A DNA stretch of 64,000 nucleotides from positions 806,001-870,000 of the forward strand of contig NZ_SUNC01000001.1 of NCBI RefSeq assembly GCF_007570835.1, given 5' to 3'. The notes under the pieces were generated by a model that saw only the letters and a list, made by a program, of their open reading frames with translations, searched no databases and had not been told where the DNA came from. Positions 35,388-44,658 of this stretch are shown here, piece after piece. Every line of letters begins with the position of its first letter. Position 1 is the stretch's first letter. The position numbers were made by a program, and so were the translations under genes. This stretch comes from Croceicoccus sediminis (GTDB lineage: Bacteria; Pseudomonadota; Alphaproteobacteria; Sphingomonadales; Sphingomonadaceae).

Positions 35388-35432
35388 AAAGCCCGTAGCG
35401 GGATTGCCCTGCTACGGGCTTTCTCATTTTTC
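35388..35432 (+). terminator. strong intrinsic terminator
   Basis: A 12-bp perfect stem (AAAGCCCGTAGC at 35388-35399 with GCTACGGGCTTT at 35411-35422) is topped by an extra GGG/CCC, then CTCATTTTT. The short plus-strand unit ends here, 180 bp before the next gene. Confidence 0.85.
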
Positions 35433-35610
35433 CGGGCGGCTCGGGTCGGCCCGTGGTCCATTGTTTCGCCGCCGGCCCGGTCTACCTCGCCAAAAGGCCG
35501 GTTTCCCCTGCGTAATTGTAATTTATGCCGCACTGCGTCATCTACGCGCCGAACGAACACGCGCGCCCGCTTGCGCGCGAACACGCAAAGAGACACGAGG
35601 AGCGACCTGA

Positions 35611-37668
35611 ATGTCCGAAGCCAAGACCCTTTCCGACACCGTCACGCTGAGCGTGGATAACGCCGTTGCCGTCGTCCTGATCGACAACCCGCCGGTCAAC
35701 GCGCTCGGCCTTTCGGTCCGCGAAGGGCTGGCCGCAGCGGTCGAGGAGATCGAAAGCAACACGGACATCAAGGCCGCGATCATTTCCGCCAAGGGCCGCA
35801 CTTTCCCCGCAGGCGCGGACATTGCCGAATTCGACATCGGCATGCGCGAACCCTGGCTGCCCGGCGTTATCGACCGTATCGAGGCTTCGTCCAAGCCGGT
35901 CGTCGCCGCGATCTTCGGCACCGCGCTCGGCGGCGGGCTCGAACTCGCGCTGAGCTGTCATTATCGCATCGCCGCGGCCTCCGCGAAGATGGGCCTTCCC
36001 GAGGTCAACCTGGGCCTCCTGCCCGGCGCAGGCGGCACGCAGCGCCTGCCCCGCCTGGTCGGTGCCGAAGCCGCGTTGCAGATGATGATCACGGGCAAGC
36101 CGGTGAAGGCCGCGCTGGCCGAGACGATGGGCCTTGTCGACAAGGTCGTCGCCGACGACGCGCTGATGGAAGAGGCGATGGCCATGGCGACCGCGATGAT
36201 GGCGAAAGTCGGCCCGCTGCCCCGCGTTTCGGAAAAGACCGACCTCATCGAAAAGGACCGCACCGACGCCGACCTGTTCGATCGGTTCAAGGCCGAGCAT
36301 GGCCGCCTGTTCCGCGGGGTTATCGCACCCGACGAGATTCTCGATTCGGTGAAGGCCGCGGTGAACCTGCCCTTCCGCGAAGGCATGGCGGTCGAATCGA
36401 AAAACTTCGAAAAACTGTTTACTTCCGACCAGTCGCGCGCGCTGCGTCACGTGTTCTTTGCGATGCGCGAAACATCCAAGGTGCCGGGCATCGGCAAGGA
36501 CACGCCGCTGATCGACGTGAAGAGCGTGGGCGTCATAGGCGCGGGTACCATGGGCGGCGGCATCGCCATGAACTTTGCCAACATCGGCATTCCGGTGACC
36601 ATCGTGGAAGTGAAGCAGGAAGCGCTGGATCGCGGTCTTGGCGTCATTCGCAAGAATTACGAGAACACCGCCAAGAAGGGCCGCCTTACGGACGAGGACG
36701 TCGCGACCCGCATGGGCCTGCTGACCGGATCGCTCGACATGGAGGATCTGGCCGATGTCGACCTGGTGATCGAGGCCGTGTTCGAATCGATGGAGATCAA
36801 GGAAAAGGTGTTCAGCCGCCTTGAAACCATCTGCAAGCCGGGCGCGATCCTGGCCTCGAACACCAGCTTCCTCGACATCAACCACATCGCGAAGTTCACC
36901 AGCCGCCCCGAAATGGTGCTGGGCCTGCACTTCTTCAGCCCCGCAAACGTCATGCCGCTTCTTGAAGTGGTGCGCGGCGACAAGAGCAGCGACAGCGTGA
37001 TCGCCACCGGTATGAAGCTGGCGGGCAAGATCGGCAAGACGCCGGTTCTGGCAGGGGTCTGCGACGGCTTCATCGCCAACCGCCTGATGCTGCCCTACAT
37101 GATTGCCAGCCAGGAAATGCTGCTGGCCGGAACACCGATGCAGGTGATTGACGCGGCGATGCGCGACTATGGCTTTGCCATGGGCCCGATCGCCCTACTC
37201 GACCTCATCGGCCTCGACGTCATCACTTTCCCCGGCGAAATGACGCTGACCGGCGAACTGGTGGCGATGGAACGTCGCGGCCAGAAGCTGAACGGCGGCT
37301 TCTACGATTACGACGAAAAGCGCCGCGGCACCCCGGCGCCTGCCGCGCATGACATCATCGAAAAGGTGCGCAAGCATCGCGGTATCGCCGGCGACGTCGA
37401 ACTGACGCCCGAACAGGTCGTGGCAGGCCTGCTCTATCCGGTCATCAACGAAGGCGCGAAGATCCTCGACGAAGGCATCGCCCTGCGCGCGGGCGACATC
37501 GATGTGGCCGCGATCCTCGGCTACAACTGGCCCAGCTATCAGGGCGGGCCGATGTGCTGGGCCGATATCCACGGCCTCGACAAGATCGTGGCAGGCCTTG
37601 AGAAGATGGGCATCGAACCGGCCGCCATGCTGAAGAAGCTGGCTGCAGAAGGCGGTTCGTTCACCTGA
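35611..37668 (+). CDS. multifunctional enoyl-CoA hydratase / 3-hydroxyacyl-CoA dehydrogenase
   Basis: Beta-oxidation enzyme of 685 residues. The N-terminal crotonase domain (about 1-190) has [20 protein letters not shown] and [20 protein letters not shown], the oxyanion-hole and catalytic-Glu regions. The NAD-binding dehydrogenase domain starts near residue 305 ([20 protein letters not shown]). The catalytic His lies in [17 protein letters not shown], and the C-terminal dehydrogenase repeat contains [13 protein letters not shown] and [16 protein letters not shown]. The fusion matches the FadB/FadJ/PaaZ-like layout, but the chain-length preference is not visible and no thiolase partner is adjacent. 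SD AGGAG lies before the ATG. Confidence 0.92.
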   Translation: MSEAKTLSDTVTLSVDNAVAVVLIDNPPVNALGLSVREGLAAAVEEIESNTDIKAAIISAKGRTFPAGADIAEFDIGMREPWLPGVIDRIEASSKPVVAAIFGTALGGGLELALSCHYRIAAASAKMGLPEVNLGLLPGAGGTQRLPRLVGAEAALQMMITGKPVKAALAETMGLVDKVVADDALMEEAMAMATAMMAKVGPLPRVSEKTDLIEKDRTDADLFDRFKAEHGRLFRGVIAPDEILDSVKAAVNLPFREGMAVESKNFEKLFTSDQSRALRHVFFAMRETSKVPGIGKDTPLIDVKSVGVIGAGTMGGGIAMNFANIGIPVTIVEVKQEALDRGLGVIRKNYENTAKKGRLTDEDVATRMGLLTGSLDMEDLADVDLVIEAVFESMEIKEKVFSRLETICKPGAILASNTSFLDINHIAKFTSRPEMVLGLHFFSPANVMPLLEVVRGDKSSDSVIATGMKLAGKIGKTPVLAGVCDGFIANRLMLPYMIASQEMLLAGTPMQVIDAAMRDYGFAMGPIALLDLIGLDVITFPGEMTLTGELVAMERRGQKLNGGFYDYDEKRRGTPAPAAHDIIEKVRKHRGIAGDVELTPEQVVAGLLYPVINEGAKILDEGIALRAGDIDVAAILGYNWPSYQGGPMCWADIHGLDKIVAGLEKMGIEPAAMLKKLAAEGGSFT

Positions 37669-37695
37669 TCGCGATTAGCCCTTCATGACGACAAA

Positions 37696-37723
37696 CGCCC
37701 GACCGCACGGAAGCGGTCGGGCG
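37696..37723. terminator. shared hairpin between convergent genes
   Basis: CGCCCGACCGC (37696-37706) and GCGGTCGGGCG (37713-37723) form an 11-bp perfect stem between the dehydrogenase gene and convergent urcA. On the minus strand TTTGTC follows, so it serves urcA better; on the plus strand no T-run follows. Confidence 0.6.
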
Positions 37724-37762
37724 CAGGTCAGCTGACTGCTGGGAACTGCTGGTCTTGGGCAG

Positions 37763-38059
37763 TCAGCCGCCCTTTGCCGTCTTCTGCTTTTCGACCAAGG
37801 TGGCGATCTGCTGTGACAGTTGGGCCTTGGCACCGGCGTAGCAATCGCGTGCCTCGCGGCTGCGGATACGGGTGCCGGTCTGGATCTGGTCCATGCCGCA
37901 AACCTGTCGGGCGGCATCGTCGAGCCTGTCTTCGAGCTGGGCCTGTCCGGCCTCGGTCGTGAGGTCGAGATCCTTGTATTCCACCTCGACCGATGCGGCG
38001 AAGGCCGGGGCGGCGATGGCAAGGGCTGCGGTTGCGGCGATGGCTGCGATGGTCTTCAT
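37763..38059 (-). CDS. UrcA family secreted protein
   Basis: A 98-residue exported protein with signal peptide MKTIAAIAATAALAIAAPAF, cleaved at about residue 22. The mature part has EVEYKDLDLTTEAGQAQLED, AARQVCG and SREARDCYAGAKAQL, the two-Cys pattern of the UrcA family, which is typical of sphingomonads and Caulobacterales. Strong SD GGAGGA precedes the ATG. The function of UrcA proteins is unknown. The mature protein ends in a basic helix. Confidence 0.85.
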   Translation of the reverse strand: MKTIAAIAATAALAIAAPAFAASVEVEYKDLDLTTEAGQAQLEDRLDDAARQVCGMDQIQTGTRIRSREARDCYAGAKAQLSQQIATLVEKQKTAKGG

Positions 38060-38163
38060 GGCTTAGTCCTCCTCGAAATGACGAGAACCTTTTGCCGTGC
38101 ATCGCGAACTGGCGCATTAGGTGTTCTATGGCCGCAATACGGTTGTCGACGAGCGACTCCGCC

Positions 38164-38199
38164 CGCCGACGAACGGCATATCCGCGCCGACGAACGGCA
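38164..38199. repeat. 15-bp direct repeats, 21-bp period, upstream of urcA
   Basis: CGCCGACGAACGGCA occurs at 38164-38178 and again at 38185-38199. The period of 21 bp is two helical turns, so two copies would face the same side of DNA. They lie 105-140 bp upstream of urcA and 44 bp from the end of glk. A binding site for an activator of urcA is possible. Confidence 0.5.
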
Positions 38200-38242
38200 A
38201 CCGTGCCATTCACCAGCCTTCTGAACGACTTAGCTAGTCAGG

Positions 38243-39226
38243 TTACGTGTGCGCCTGGGCAAAAGCCGCGGCCGCACCGAACAGGCCGGGCTGCGGATGG
38301 GTGATGAGGCGAACGGGGATCGTTTCCATCAGCGACTTGAACCGGCCCTTGTAAATGAAGCGGTCGGCAAAGCCCGATGCGCGGATCTGTTCACGCAGGC
38401 GCAGGCCCAGTCCGCCCGCGATGACGACGGCATTCGAACCATGCGCCAGCGCCAGATCGCCCGCCGCCGCGCCAAGGATCATGCAGAACCGTTCCATCGC
38501 CTTTACCGCGACCGGATCGGTGCCGGTAATGGCCGACAGCCAAAGCTCCCGGTCATCGCCCGACGGCATCGGCAGCCCCTCGATCCGCGCGATCGCTTCG
38601 GCAAGATAGAGGATCGCGGGGCCGGAACACATGCGTTCGACCGAAACGCGCGGCAGCGATTCGCGCACGACGGCGAGAATCTGTTCTTCGACCCGGTCTT
38701 CGGGTGCAAAGCCGATGTGGCCGCCCTCGGTCGGCTGAACGCGGTACGATCCGTCGGGTCGGCGGACCAGTGCCGCCACGCCAAGGCCGGTGCCGGGACC
38801 GGTGATCGTCGTCGTCCCAAATTGGGGAATGTCTTCAGGCCCCGACAAGTGGAGAAAATGTTCCTCACCCGCGGCGGCAACGGCATGGCCGACCGCTTCG
38901 AAATCGTTGATCAGGCAATGGGCATCGACGCCAAGTTCCGCCCCGATGTCGGCGGGCCGGATCACCCAGTGCGAATTGGTGAAGCGAATCTCGTTTGCAT
39001 TTACCGGCCCGGCGACCGCGATGGCGGCGGCACGGGGCAGTCCGTCAGGGTGCGAATCCTCGAACCGGCGCCAGGCGGCGGCAAGTCCGTCGACCGATCC
39101 GGTCGCGAACGTCGTCGGTTCATCCACCGACACCACTTTTCCGTTCGCCACTTCGGCAAGGGCGAAGCGGGCGTTGGTTCCTCCCACGTCAATGCTGACG
39201 AGGCTTTTGCTTTTTTTGTCTGCCAT
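38243..39226 (-). CDS. glk: glucokinase
   Basis: ATP-dependent glucose phosphorylation, 327 residues from MADKKSKSLVSIDVGGTNAR. The phosphate-1 motif VSIDVGGTNARFALAE lies at the N-terminus, glucose contacts in NSHWVIRPADI and LINDFEAVGHAV, phosphate-2 in TTTITGPGTGLGVAALV, and QPTEGGHIGFAPE also matches Glk. The start is at the family N-terminus; the frame is open much further upstream, but over the divergent SDR promoter region. Entner-Doudoroff genes are not in the window. Confidence 0.94.
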   Translation of the reverse strand: MADKKSKSLVSIDVGGTNARFALAEVANGKVVSVDEPTTFATGSVDGLAAAWRRFEDSHPDGLPRAAAIAVAGPVNANEIRFTNSHWVIRPADIGAELGVDAHCLINDFEAVGHAVAAAGEEHFLHLSGPEDIPQFGTTTITGPGTGLGVAALVRRPDGSYRVQPTEGGHIGFAPEDRVEEQILAVVRESLPRVSVERMCSGPAILYLAEAIARIEGLPMPSGDDRELWLSAITGTDPVAVKAMERFCMILGAAAGDLALAHGSNAVVIAGGLGLRLREQIRASGFADRFIYKGRFKSLMETIPVRLITHPQPGLFGAAAAFAQAHT

Positions 39227-39304
39227 GGTGCGAACGGCTAACCGCTCGTCTCCCGGATAACAAGCGGTTGCGAGAAGGCTGCGAAAAAGGCACCCACCTG
39301 CCCC

Positions 39305-40066
39305 ATGAACATCGACCTTTCGGGCCGCACGGCCATCATCACCGGCGCATCGAGCGGCATCGGCGCGCATTTTGCCCTTACTCTCGCCGAACATGGTGCC
39401 AACGTGGCGCTGTGCGCGCGGCGTATCGACCGGCTGGAGGCGCTGCGCGACGAACTGCGCGGCAAGGGCGTGAAGGCAGAAGCTGTGGCGCTGGACGTTG
39501 CCGATGCAGGCACCTGCAAGGACGCGGTTGCCAGTGCCGCCTGCACGCTCGGCTCACCCGACATCCTGCTCAACAACGCCGGGATCGACGGCGCGCGCAT
39601 GGCGATCAAGCAGGACATCGCCGAATTCCAGAAAGTCGTCGCGGTGAACCTGACGGGCGCTTTTGCCATGGCCCAGGCCTGTGCGCAGGCGATGATCGCC
39701 GATGGCAAGGGCGGATCGATCGTCAACACCGCCTCGATCCTCGGTTTGCGGCAGGGACAGACACTTTCGGCCTATGCGGCCAGCAAGGCAGCGGTCGTAC
39801 AACTGACCAAGCAGCTTGCGCTTGAATGGGGGCGCCACGGCATTCGGGTGAATGCACTGGCCCCCGGCTACTTCCCGACCGAACTGACCGAGGGCCTGCT
39901 CAATACCCCCGTCGGCAAGGACATGCTGAGCCGCATCCCGATGCAGCGGTTCGGCAATCTGTCGGACCTCGACGGACCGATGCTCCTGCTGGCATCCGAC
40001 CTTGGCGCCTACATGACCGGTGCCGTCATCCCCGTGGACGGCGGGCACCTCGTCTCTTCGCTCTAA
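39305..40066 (+). CDS. SDR family oxidoreductase
   Basis: Classical short-chain dehydrogenase of 253 residues. TGASSGIG binds the cofactor (residues 14-21), NNAG follows at about 91-94, the catalytic Ser-Tyr-Lys are in NTASILG...SAYAASK, and the C-terminal GAVIPVDGGHLVSSL closes the fold. The Arg-rich sequence after strand 2 (CARRIDRLEAL) suggests NADP(H). The substrate is not predictable. It is divergent from glk and convergent with ddl, the stop codons being 3 bp apart. Confidence 0.9.
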   Translation: MNIDLSGRTAIITGASSGIGAHFALTLAEHGANVALCARRIDRLEALRDELRGKGVKAEAVALDVADAGTCKDAVASAACTLGSPDILLNNAGIDGARMAIKQDIAEFQKVVAVNLTGAFAMAQACAQAMIADGKGGSIVNTASILGLRQGQTLSAYAASKAAVVQLTKQLALEWGRHGIRVNALAPGYFPTELTEGLLNTPVGKDMLSRIPMQRFGNLSDLDGPMLLLASDLGAYMTGAVIPVDGGHLVSSL

Positions 40067-40069
40067 GGC

Positions 40070-41227
40070 TTAACGCGGCAGCAGGTAGGCGCCCTGCGGC
40101 ACGGGATCGTCGAACCGCTTGACCGTGTCGCGCAGTGCCTCAGTCACCAGGTGATCGACCAGTTCGGGGAACAGCTTCGGCTCTTCGGCGGCTTCCCACA
40201 GGAAGAAGCCGTAGGAGCCGGGGATGGCGTTGATCTCGTTGAACCAGATCTCCCCCGTCTCCTTGTTCGACATAAAGTCGATACGCGGCGCGCCGCGATG
40301 GCCCAGCGTCATGAAGGCGCGGCGCGCATAGTCGTGGATCGTCGCCTTGAAGTCGGCCGGGATGTCGGGATTGATATCGCGGGTGAGCGAAAGCATCCCC
40401 TCGCTGGGCAAAAACGCGCCCTTGGTGCCGCCGCCCGATGACAGGTACTTTTCCTTGAAGTCGAGCAATTCGGCGCCCGACTTGGGGCGTTCGATGGCGG
40501 AAAACTTCACTTCCTGGGCCGCCTCGTCCCACCGCATCGCGATGTTGTATTCGACCAGGTTCCGCACTTGCGGCTCGATGATGGCAAGGTTGTCCTGTGC
40601 CAGGACATAGGCAACCAGCGCGGGCAGCTCCGCCGCCGTCTTGGCAAGGCCGACGCCGATGGACGAGCCCAGGTTCGCGGGCTTAACGATGGTGGGAAAG
40701 CCGATCCTTTCCTCCACCTCGGCGATCAGCGCCCTGGTATCGGCCAGCTTCGCCCGGTTGGCCGTGACGTGATCCAGCACGTTGACGCCCGCCAGCCGCA
40801 CCAGCGCCTTGGTCGCGTCCTTGCGCATGGCCATCGCGCTCGACCCGGCGGAAAAGCCGGTGACGGGGATGCCCAGAAGCTCGAAATGGCCCTGCAGCCG
40901 CCCGTCTTCTCCGAACGGGCCGTGAAAGACCGGAAGGACGCAGTCGATCGGCGTTTCCTTCAGGCTCTGGCGTTCGCGCATCACCGGGCCGCGTTCGGAC
41001 CACGAGAAGATGACTTCGGGCGCGCCGGAAGGCTTCGGCTTGAACCGGCGGATGTCGCGCAGGAACGGGGCGGAGAAGAATCGATTCTCGAAGTCGGTAT
41101 AGACCGGCACGACCTCGATCCCGCGCACGTCGGCGGCGTCCATCAGCTGGTGGGCCGACACGACAGAGACGTCGTGTTCCTGGCTTGCGCCGCCGAACAG
41201 AACTGCAACCCGTTTTTTCTGGGCCAT
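40070..41227 (-). CDS. ddl: D-alanine--D-alanine ligase
   Basis: ATP-grasp ligase of 385 residues. Ddl motifs are all present: VLFGGASQEHDVSVVSA at the N-terminus, PVFHGPFGEDGRLQGHFELLGIPVTG, PTIVKPANLGSSIGVG for ATP and EIWFNEINAIPGSYG at the C-terminus with metal-binding residues. It makes the D-Ala-D-Ala terminus of peptidoglycan stem peptides. It is longer than DdlB (~306) and closer to DdlA in size. Unusually it is not in a dcw cluster but divergent from a hydrolase and a membrane MurF-like ligase. Confidence 0.94.
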   Translation of the reverse strand: MAQKKRVAVLFGGASQEHDVSVVSAHQLMDAADVRGIEVVPVYTDFENRFFSAPFLRDIRRFKPKPSGAPEVIFSWSERGPVMRERQSLKETPIDCVLPVFHGPFGEDGRLQGHFELLGIPVTGFSAGSSAMAMRKDATKALVRLAGVNVLDHVTANRAKLADTRALIAEVEERIGFPTIVKPANLGSSIGVGLAKTAAELPALVAYVLAQDNLAIIEPQVRNLVEYNIAMRWDEAAQEVKFSAIERPKSGAELLDFKEKYLSSGGGTKGAFLPSEGMLSLTRDINPDIPADFKATIHDYARRAFMTLGHRGAPRIDFMSNKETGEIWFNEINAIPGSYGFFLWEAAEEPKLFPELVDHLVTEALRDTVKRFDDPVPQGAYLLPR

Positions 41228-41319
41228 TACGCCACTTTCCCCAGCTTGCTGGTCGCACCCTGTGTGCGACTCGCAGGTGTCAACTTGTGCGCCATCGCGG
41301 GCGCTGTAAGAAGGGGGCC

Positions 41320-42084
41320 ATGCAGCCTCCCAACTTTATCAGGATCGGCACGCCGGGCATGCCAGTCGTGGTCTTCGGCCACGGTTGGGGCCGGTCGCAC
41401 CGCGATTTCATTCCCGTTGCCGAGGCACTTGCCCCGTCGATCGATGCCTACCTGTTCGATCTTCCCGGCCACGGCAAGTCCGAGCGGCCCGAAGATGCAT
41501 GGGGAACGGTGGAATACGCCGAATACATGGCACGGTACATCGTGGGCGACCTGGGCATATCGAAGTGCGTCTGGGTCGGGCACAGCTTTGGCGGGCGCGT
41601 CGGATTGCGGCTCGGCGTGCAGTCGCCGGGGATGCTCGATCACCTCGTCATCGTGGCGGGCGCGGGCGTTCCGCGCGACGTCACCACCAAGGAACGCTGG
41701 AAGCGCAAGTGGAACGGTCGCAAGTTCCAGAAGCTGAAGGCGCAGGCCACGACCGAGGATGAGCTGATCGCGCTGGAAAAGAAATTCGGCAGCCCGGATT
41801 ACGTGATGAGCCGGGAAACCGGAATGCGCGACATCTTCGTCGCCACGATTTCCGAAGACCAGAGCGCGGACCTGCCCCGCATTCCGACCGAAACGACGCT
41901 GATCTACGGCAGCGCGGATACCGAAACCCCGCCCGAAATCGGCAAGAAGATCGCGGGCCTGGTCCCGAACAGCACTTATGTCGAGTGCCCGCATTATGAC
42001 CATATCTCGATCCTCGATCGCGGGCGGCACCAGATCGCGCTGGCCATCAAGGAAGCGGTGACCATACCGGGAGCGGGCGCATGA
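41320..42084 (+). CDS. alpha/beta hydrolase
   Basis: A 254-residue cytoplasmic hydrolase. The N-terminal FGHGWGRSHRDFIPVAEALA forms the oxyanion-hole region, the nucleophile elbow is GHSFGG (Ser at about 90), and a late Asp (TLIYGSADTETPP) and His (CPHYDHISI) complete the triad. The ATG at 41320 follows AAGGGGG. Its 3' end overlaps the MurF-like gene by 4 nt (ATGA), so the two are co-translated. The substrate is unknown; the ddl/MurF context suggests an amino-acyl or peptidoglycan-precursor link (inference). Confidence 0.85.
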   Translation: MQPPNFIRIGTPGMPVVVFGHGWGRSHRDFIPVAEALAPSIDAYLFDLPGHGKSERPEDAWGTVEYAEYMARYIVGDLGISKCVWVGHSFGGRVGLRLGVQSPGMLDHLVIVAGAGVPRDVTTKERWKRKWNGRKFQKLKAQATTEDELIALEKKFGSPDYVMSRETGMRDIFVATISEDQSADLPRIPTETTLIYGSADTETPPEIGKKIAGLVPNSTYVECPHYDHISILDRGRHQIALAIKEAVTIPGAGA

Positions 42085-43718
42085 TCGATATCGGCCTCGT
42101 GGACCTGGCGCTCTTGCTCGCGCTTTTCGTCGAATTGTTCGCGCTGGGCGCGCTGGCATGGGTGCGGCTGCACACGCTGCTCACCTATTTCCAGCAGGAG
42201 GAATACAACGGATCGCGCTTCCTTGGCGCGGTGCGCCGGGTGCGGCTTTACGACGTGCGAGCCAGCCTCGTGCTGCTGGCGCTGCTGATCGCGACAGTCG
42301 CGATCCGGTTGCTGAACCTTGGATCGGGCTTGAGCCTTGCCGCATCGCTCGTCGCCTCTGCCGCGATCGCGTGGATTGCGTGGCGGGAAAGCCGGTACGG
42401 GTACAAGAAACCGCTGGTCCTGACCGAACGCGTGCGCCGCATTCGCAAGCTGGCGGCGGTTTTTGCAGGGATTGTCCTGCTACTCTCGCTGATCGGCATC
42501 CTGTTCGCGATTATCGCCCTGCAACTCCTGCCTCTCACCCTGATCCTGGCCAATCGCATCCTCGCCCCGGCGCAGGAGCGGATCAACGAGGGCTATATAG
42601 ACGAGGCACGGGCCAAACTTGCCCGCCTGAACCCGAAGCGCATCGGCATCACCGGCAGCTTTGGCAAGACGACGACGAAGCACATCTTTGCCGAAGTCCT
42701 CGCCGTGTCCGGGCCGGTGTTCTATTCGCGCGGATCGATCAACACCGTGCTGGGCCTGACGCGTCACATCCGCGAACGGCTGCAGTGGAGCCACCGCTAT
42801 TTCATCGCGGAAATGGGTGCCTATGGCATCGGGTCGATCCAGCGCCTGTGCAATTTCGTGAAGCCGGATTTCGGCATCGTGACCGCCATCGGCGATGCGC
42901 ATACCGAACGGTTCGGTTCGGTGGAGAACATCGCCAAGGCCAAGTCCGAACTGGTCGAGGACGTTTGCGAAAACGGCGGCACGGCGATCGTGGCGACACA
43001 GGTTCTGGCCTACGAACCGTTCCAGAAACTGCGCGCCGATTTTCCCGGCCGGGTCGTCTCCGTCGGGCCGGAAGAGAGCGCCGACATCCGCATCGTGTCT
43101 GCCGCGCTGGTCGAGGCGGACTGGAAGATCGTGCTGGAAGACCGCCGCGAGGGCGCGGGCGGCACGCGGCTCGAATACGAACTGCCGCTTCTGGGCGAAC
43201 ACAACGTCACGAACTCCGCCCTGGCGGTCGCTGCCGCGTGGATCATCGACCCTGCCATCGCGACCCGCATTCCGCTAGTCACGCCCGATGTCGAACAAGT
43301 GCCGCATCGCCTGCAGAAGCGTGAAAGCCCCGGTCAGCCGCTGGTGCTGGACGATGCGTACAATGCGAACGAGGCCGGTTTCCGCAATGCCGTCGCGGTC
43401 GCCTCGGAACTGGCGAAACAGCGCGGCGGGCGAGCGATCCTAGTCACCCCCGGCATTGCCGAACTGGGGATCGAGCATGACCGCGTGCACGCCGCCCTTG
43501 GCGAATATACCGCGGGGCTGGCCGACGTGGTCTATGCCGTGAACCCATCGCGCATAGCCACTTTCTTGAAAGCCCTTGCCGCCAACGGCAAGACCGCGAT
43601 CAAAGTCGCGAGTTTCGCCGACGCGAGAGAGGCGTTGCAGGAGGAAGCAAAGCCCGAGGACGTCGTGCTTTACGAAAACGACCTGCCCGACCTTCTGGAA
43701 GAACGCCGCCTGCTCTGA
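42081..43718 (+). CDS. membrane-anchored MurF-like Mur ligase
   Basis: A 545-residue protein. The N-terminal ~165 residues hold about four or five membrane segments (ALLLALFVELFALGALAW, RASLVLLALLIATVAI, a third near residue 90, and LAAVFAGIVLLLSLIGILFA onward). The rest is a Mur ligase: ATP motif GITGSFGKTTTKH at 189-201, HTERFGSVENIAKAKSEL, GEHNVTNSALAVAAA, and LDDAYNANEAGFRNAV, the MurF-type motif. Canonical MurF joins UDP-MurNAc-tripeptide to D-Ala-D-Ala in the cytosol and has no membrane domain. The fused membrane region replaces the usual N-terminal uridine-binding domain. ATGA overlap ties it to the hydrolase. Confidence 0.85.
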   Translation: MIDIGLVDLALLLALFVELFALGALAWVRLHTLLTYFQQEEYNGSRFLGAVRRVRLYDVRASLVLLALLIATVAIRLLNLGSGLSLAASLVASAAIAWIAWRESRYGYKKPLVLTERVRRIRKLAAVFAGIVLLLSLIGILFAIIALQLLPLTLILANRILAPAQERINEGYIDEARAKLARLNPKRIGITGSFGKTTTKHIFAEVLAVSGPVFYSRGSINTVLGLTRHIRERLQWSHRYFIAEMGAYGIGSIQRLCNFVKPDFGIVTAIGDAHTERFGSVENIAKAKSELVEDVCENGGTAIVATQVLAYEPFQKLRADFPGRVVSVGPEESADIRIVSAALVEADWKIVLEDRREGAGGTRLEYELPLLGEHNVTNSALAVAAAWIIDPAIATRIPLVTPDVEQVPHRLQKRESPGQPLVLDDAYNANEAGFRNAVAVASELAKQRGGRAILVTPGIAELGIEHDRVHAALGEYTAGLADVVYAVNPSRIATFLKALAANGKTAIKVASFADAREALQEEAKPEDVVLYENDLPDLLEERRLL

Positions 43719-43769
43719 ATGGGGAGAGAGGGCGACCGAAACCCCGCCCTTGCCCTCAAGCCTTACGCG

Positions 43770-44627
43770 TCACCGGCACTTCGTCACCCAATAGGCAGGC
43801 GTGCCCGGGCCGGCCGGTTCCATGTACTTTTCGCAGTGCTTGCCGATGGAACCGACCCACGGCGCATCGGCGCGGCGGGCCTGTTCGGCGCGGTCGGCCG
43901 CGGCCCGTTGGGCCCAGCGGCTTTCTTCTTGCGCGGTATAGTTCTTCACCCGTAATCGGCGGCGGTATTCGGCATCGACGATGCGCGACGCAGGCGGATT
44001 GTACTGCCAGTAACGGTGCGCGATCATTGCCATGATTGCCGCATCGCTGAACCGGATCACGCCCTTGGCTCCGGTTTCGACCACCATCTGACCCAGAAGT
44101 TCGCCCATCGCGTTTTCCTTGAACGGGTCTTTCCCGTCGGGAAGCGTATAGACGATGAAGTCCGCGACCGAGCGATAGTCGCCGTTGCGGTTCAGATGAT
44201 CGCGCAGATAGTCCGCCGTGATGACCTTGGCCGGACCGGACGACGCTGGCTGCGGTGCGGGTGCGGGTGCGGGCGTGCGTGCCTTTTCAAGGTAGATCGC
44301 GGTACATTCATCCGCTGCCCCCTCGACATAGGAATAGAACGCATCCTGCCCGTGCGTATCCCGATATTCGTGCCAAGTGCGCTTCATTTCGGCCGTCACC
44401 TCTTCATCGGTGAAGCTGGAAAGGCGAAGCCGTGCTTCGTAATCGATGGCGATGGTGTCAGGATCGACGGCATAGGGAACGCCGGTCGTCTCGGTCATCA
44501 GCATCAGCGCCATATTGCATTCGAGCACGGTGACAAGCGTTGCCAGCTCCTCGTCCCGGTCGTTTGCCGCAAGAGGCTGACCGATCACGACCGCAAGGGC
44601 GGCAGCGGCGGCGATACGGCGTTTCAT
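43770..44627 (-). CDS. secreted protein, unknown
   Basis: A 285-residue exported protein with signal peptide MKRRIAAAAALAVVIGQPLA. The mature part starts DRDEELATLVTVLECNMALM, a helical segment with one Cys. A further Cys lies in EGAADECTAIYLEKA. A short Pro/Ala linker (PAPAPAPQPASSG) then leads to a second region with VSDEC-free helices and a final HCEKY...WVTKCR pair of Cys. No family was recognised. It is convergent with the MurF-like gene and follows another secreted Cys protein by 31 bp on the same strand. Confidence 0.6.
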   Translation of the reverse strand: MKRRIAAAAALAVVIGQPLAANDRDEELATLVTVLECNMALMLMTETTGVPYAVDPDTIAIDYEARLRLSSFTDEEVTAEMKRTWHEYRDTHGQDAFYSYVEGAADECTAIYLEKARTPAPAPAPQPASSGPAKVITADYLRDHLNRNGDYRSVADFIVYTLPDGKDPFKENAMGELLGQMVVETGAKGVIRFSDAAIMAMIAHRYWQYNPPASRIVDAEYRRRLRVKNYTAQEESRWAQRAAADRAEQARRADAPWVGSIGKHCEKYMEPAGPGTPAYWVTKCR

Positions 44628-44658
44628 CGGCACATATCCGGCCCGAATCACAAAGCGG

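Noticed and set aside
39227-39394. 56-codon N-terminal extension of glucokinase
   Set aside because: It overlaps the divergent SDR upstream region and has no family sequence; MADKKSKSLVSIDVGG is the normal start.
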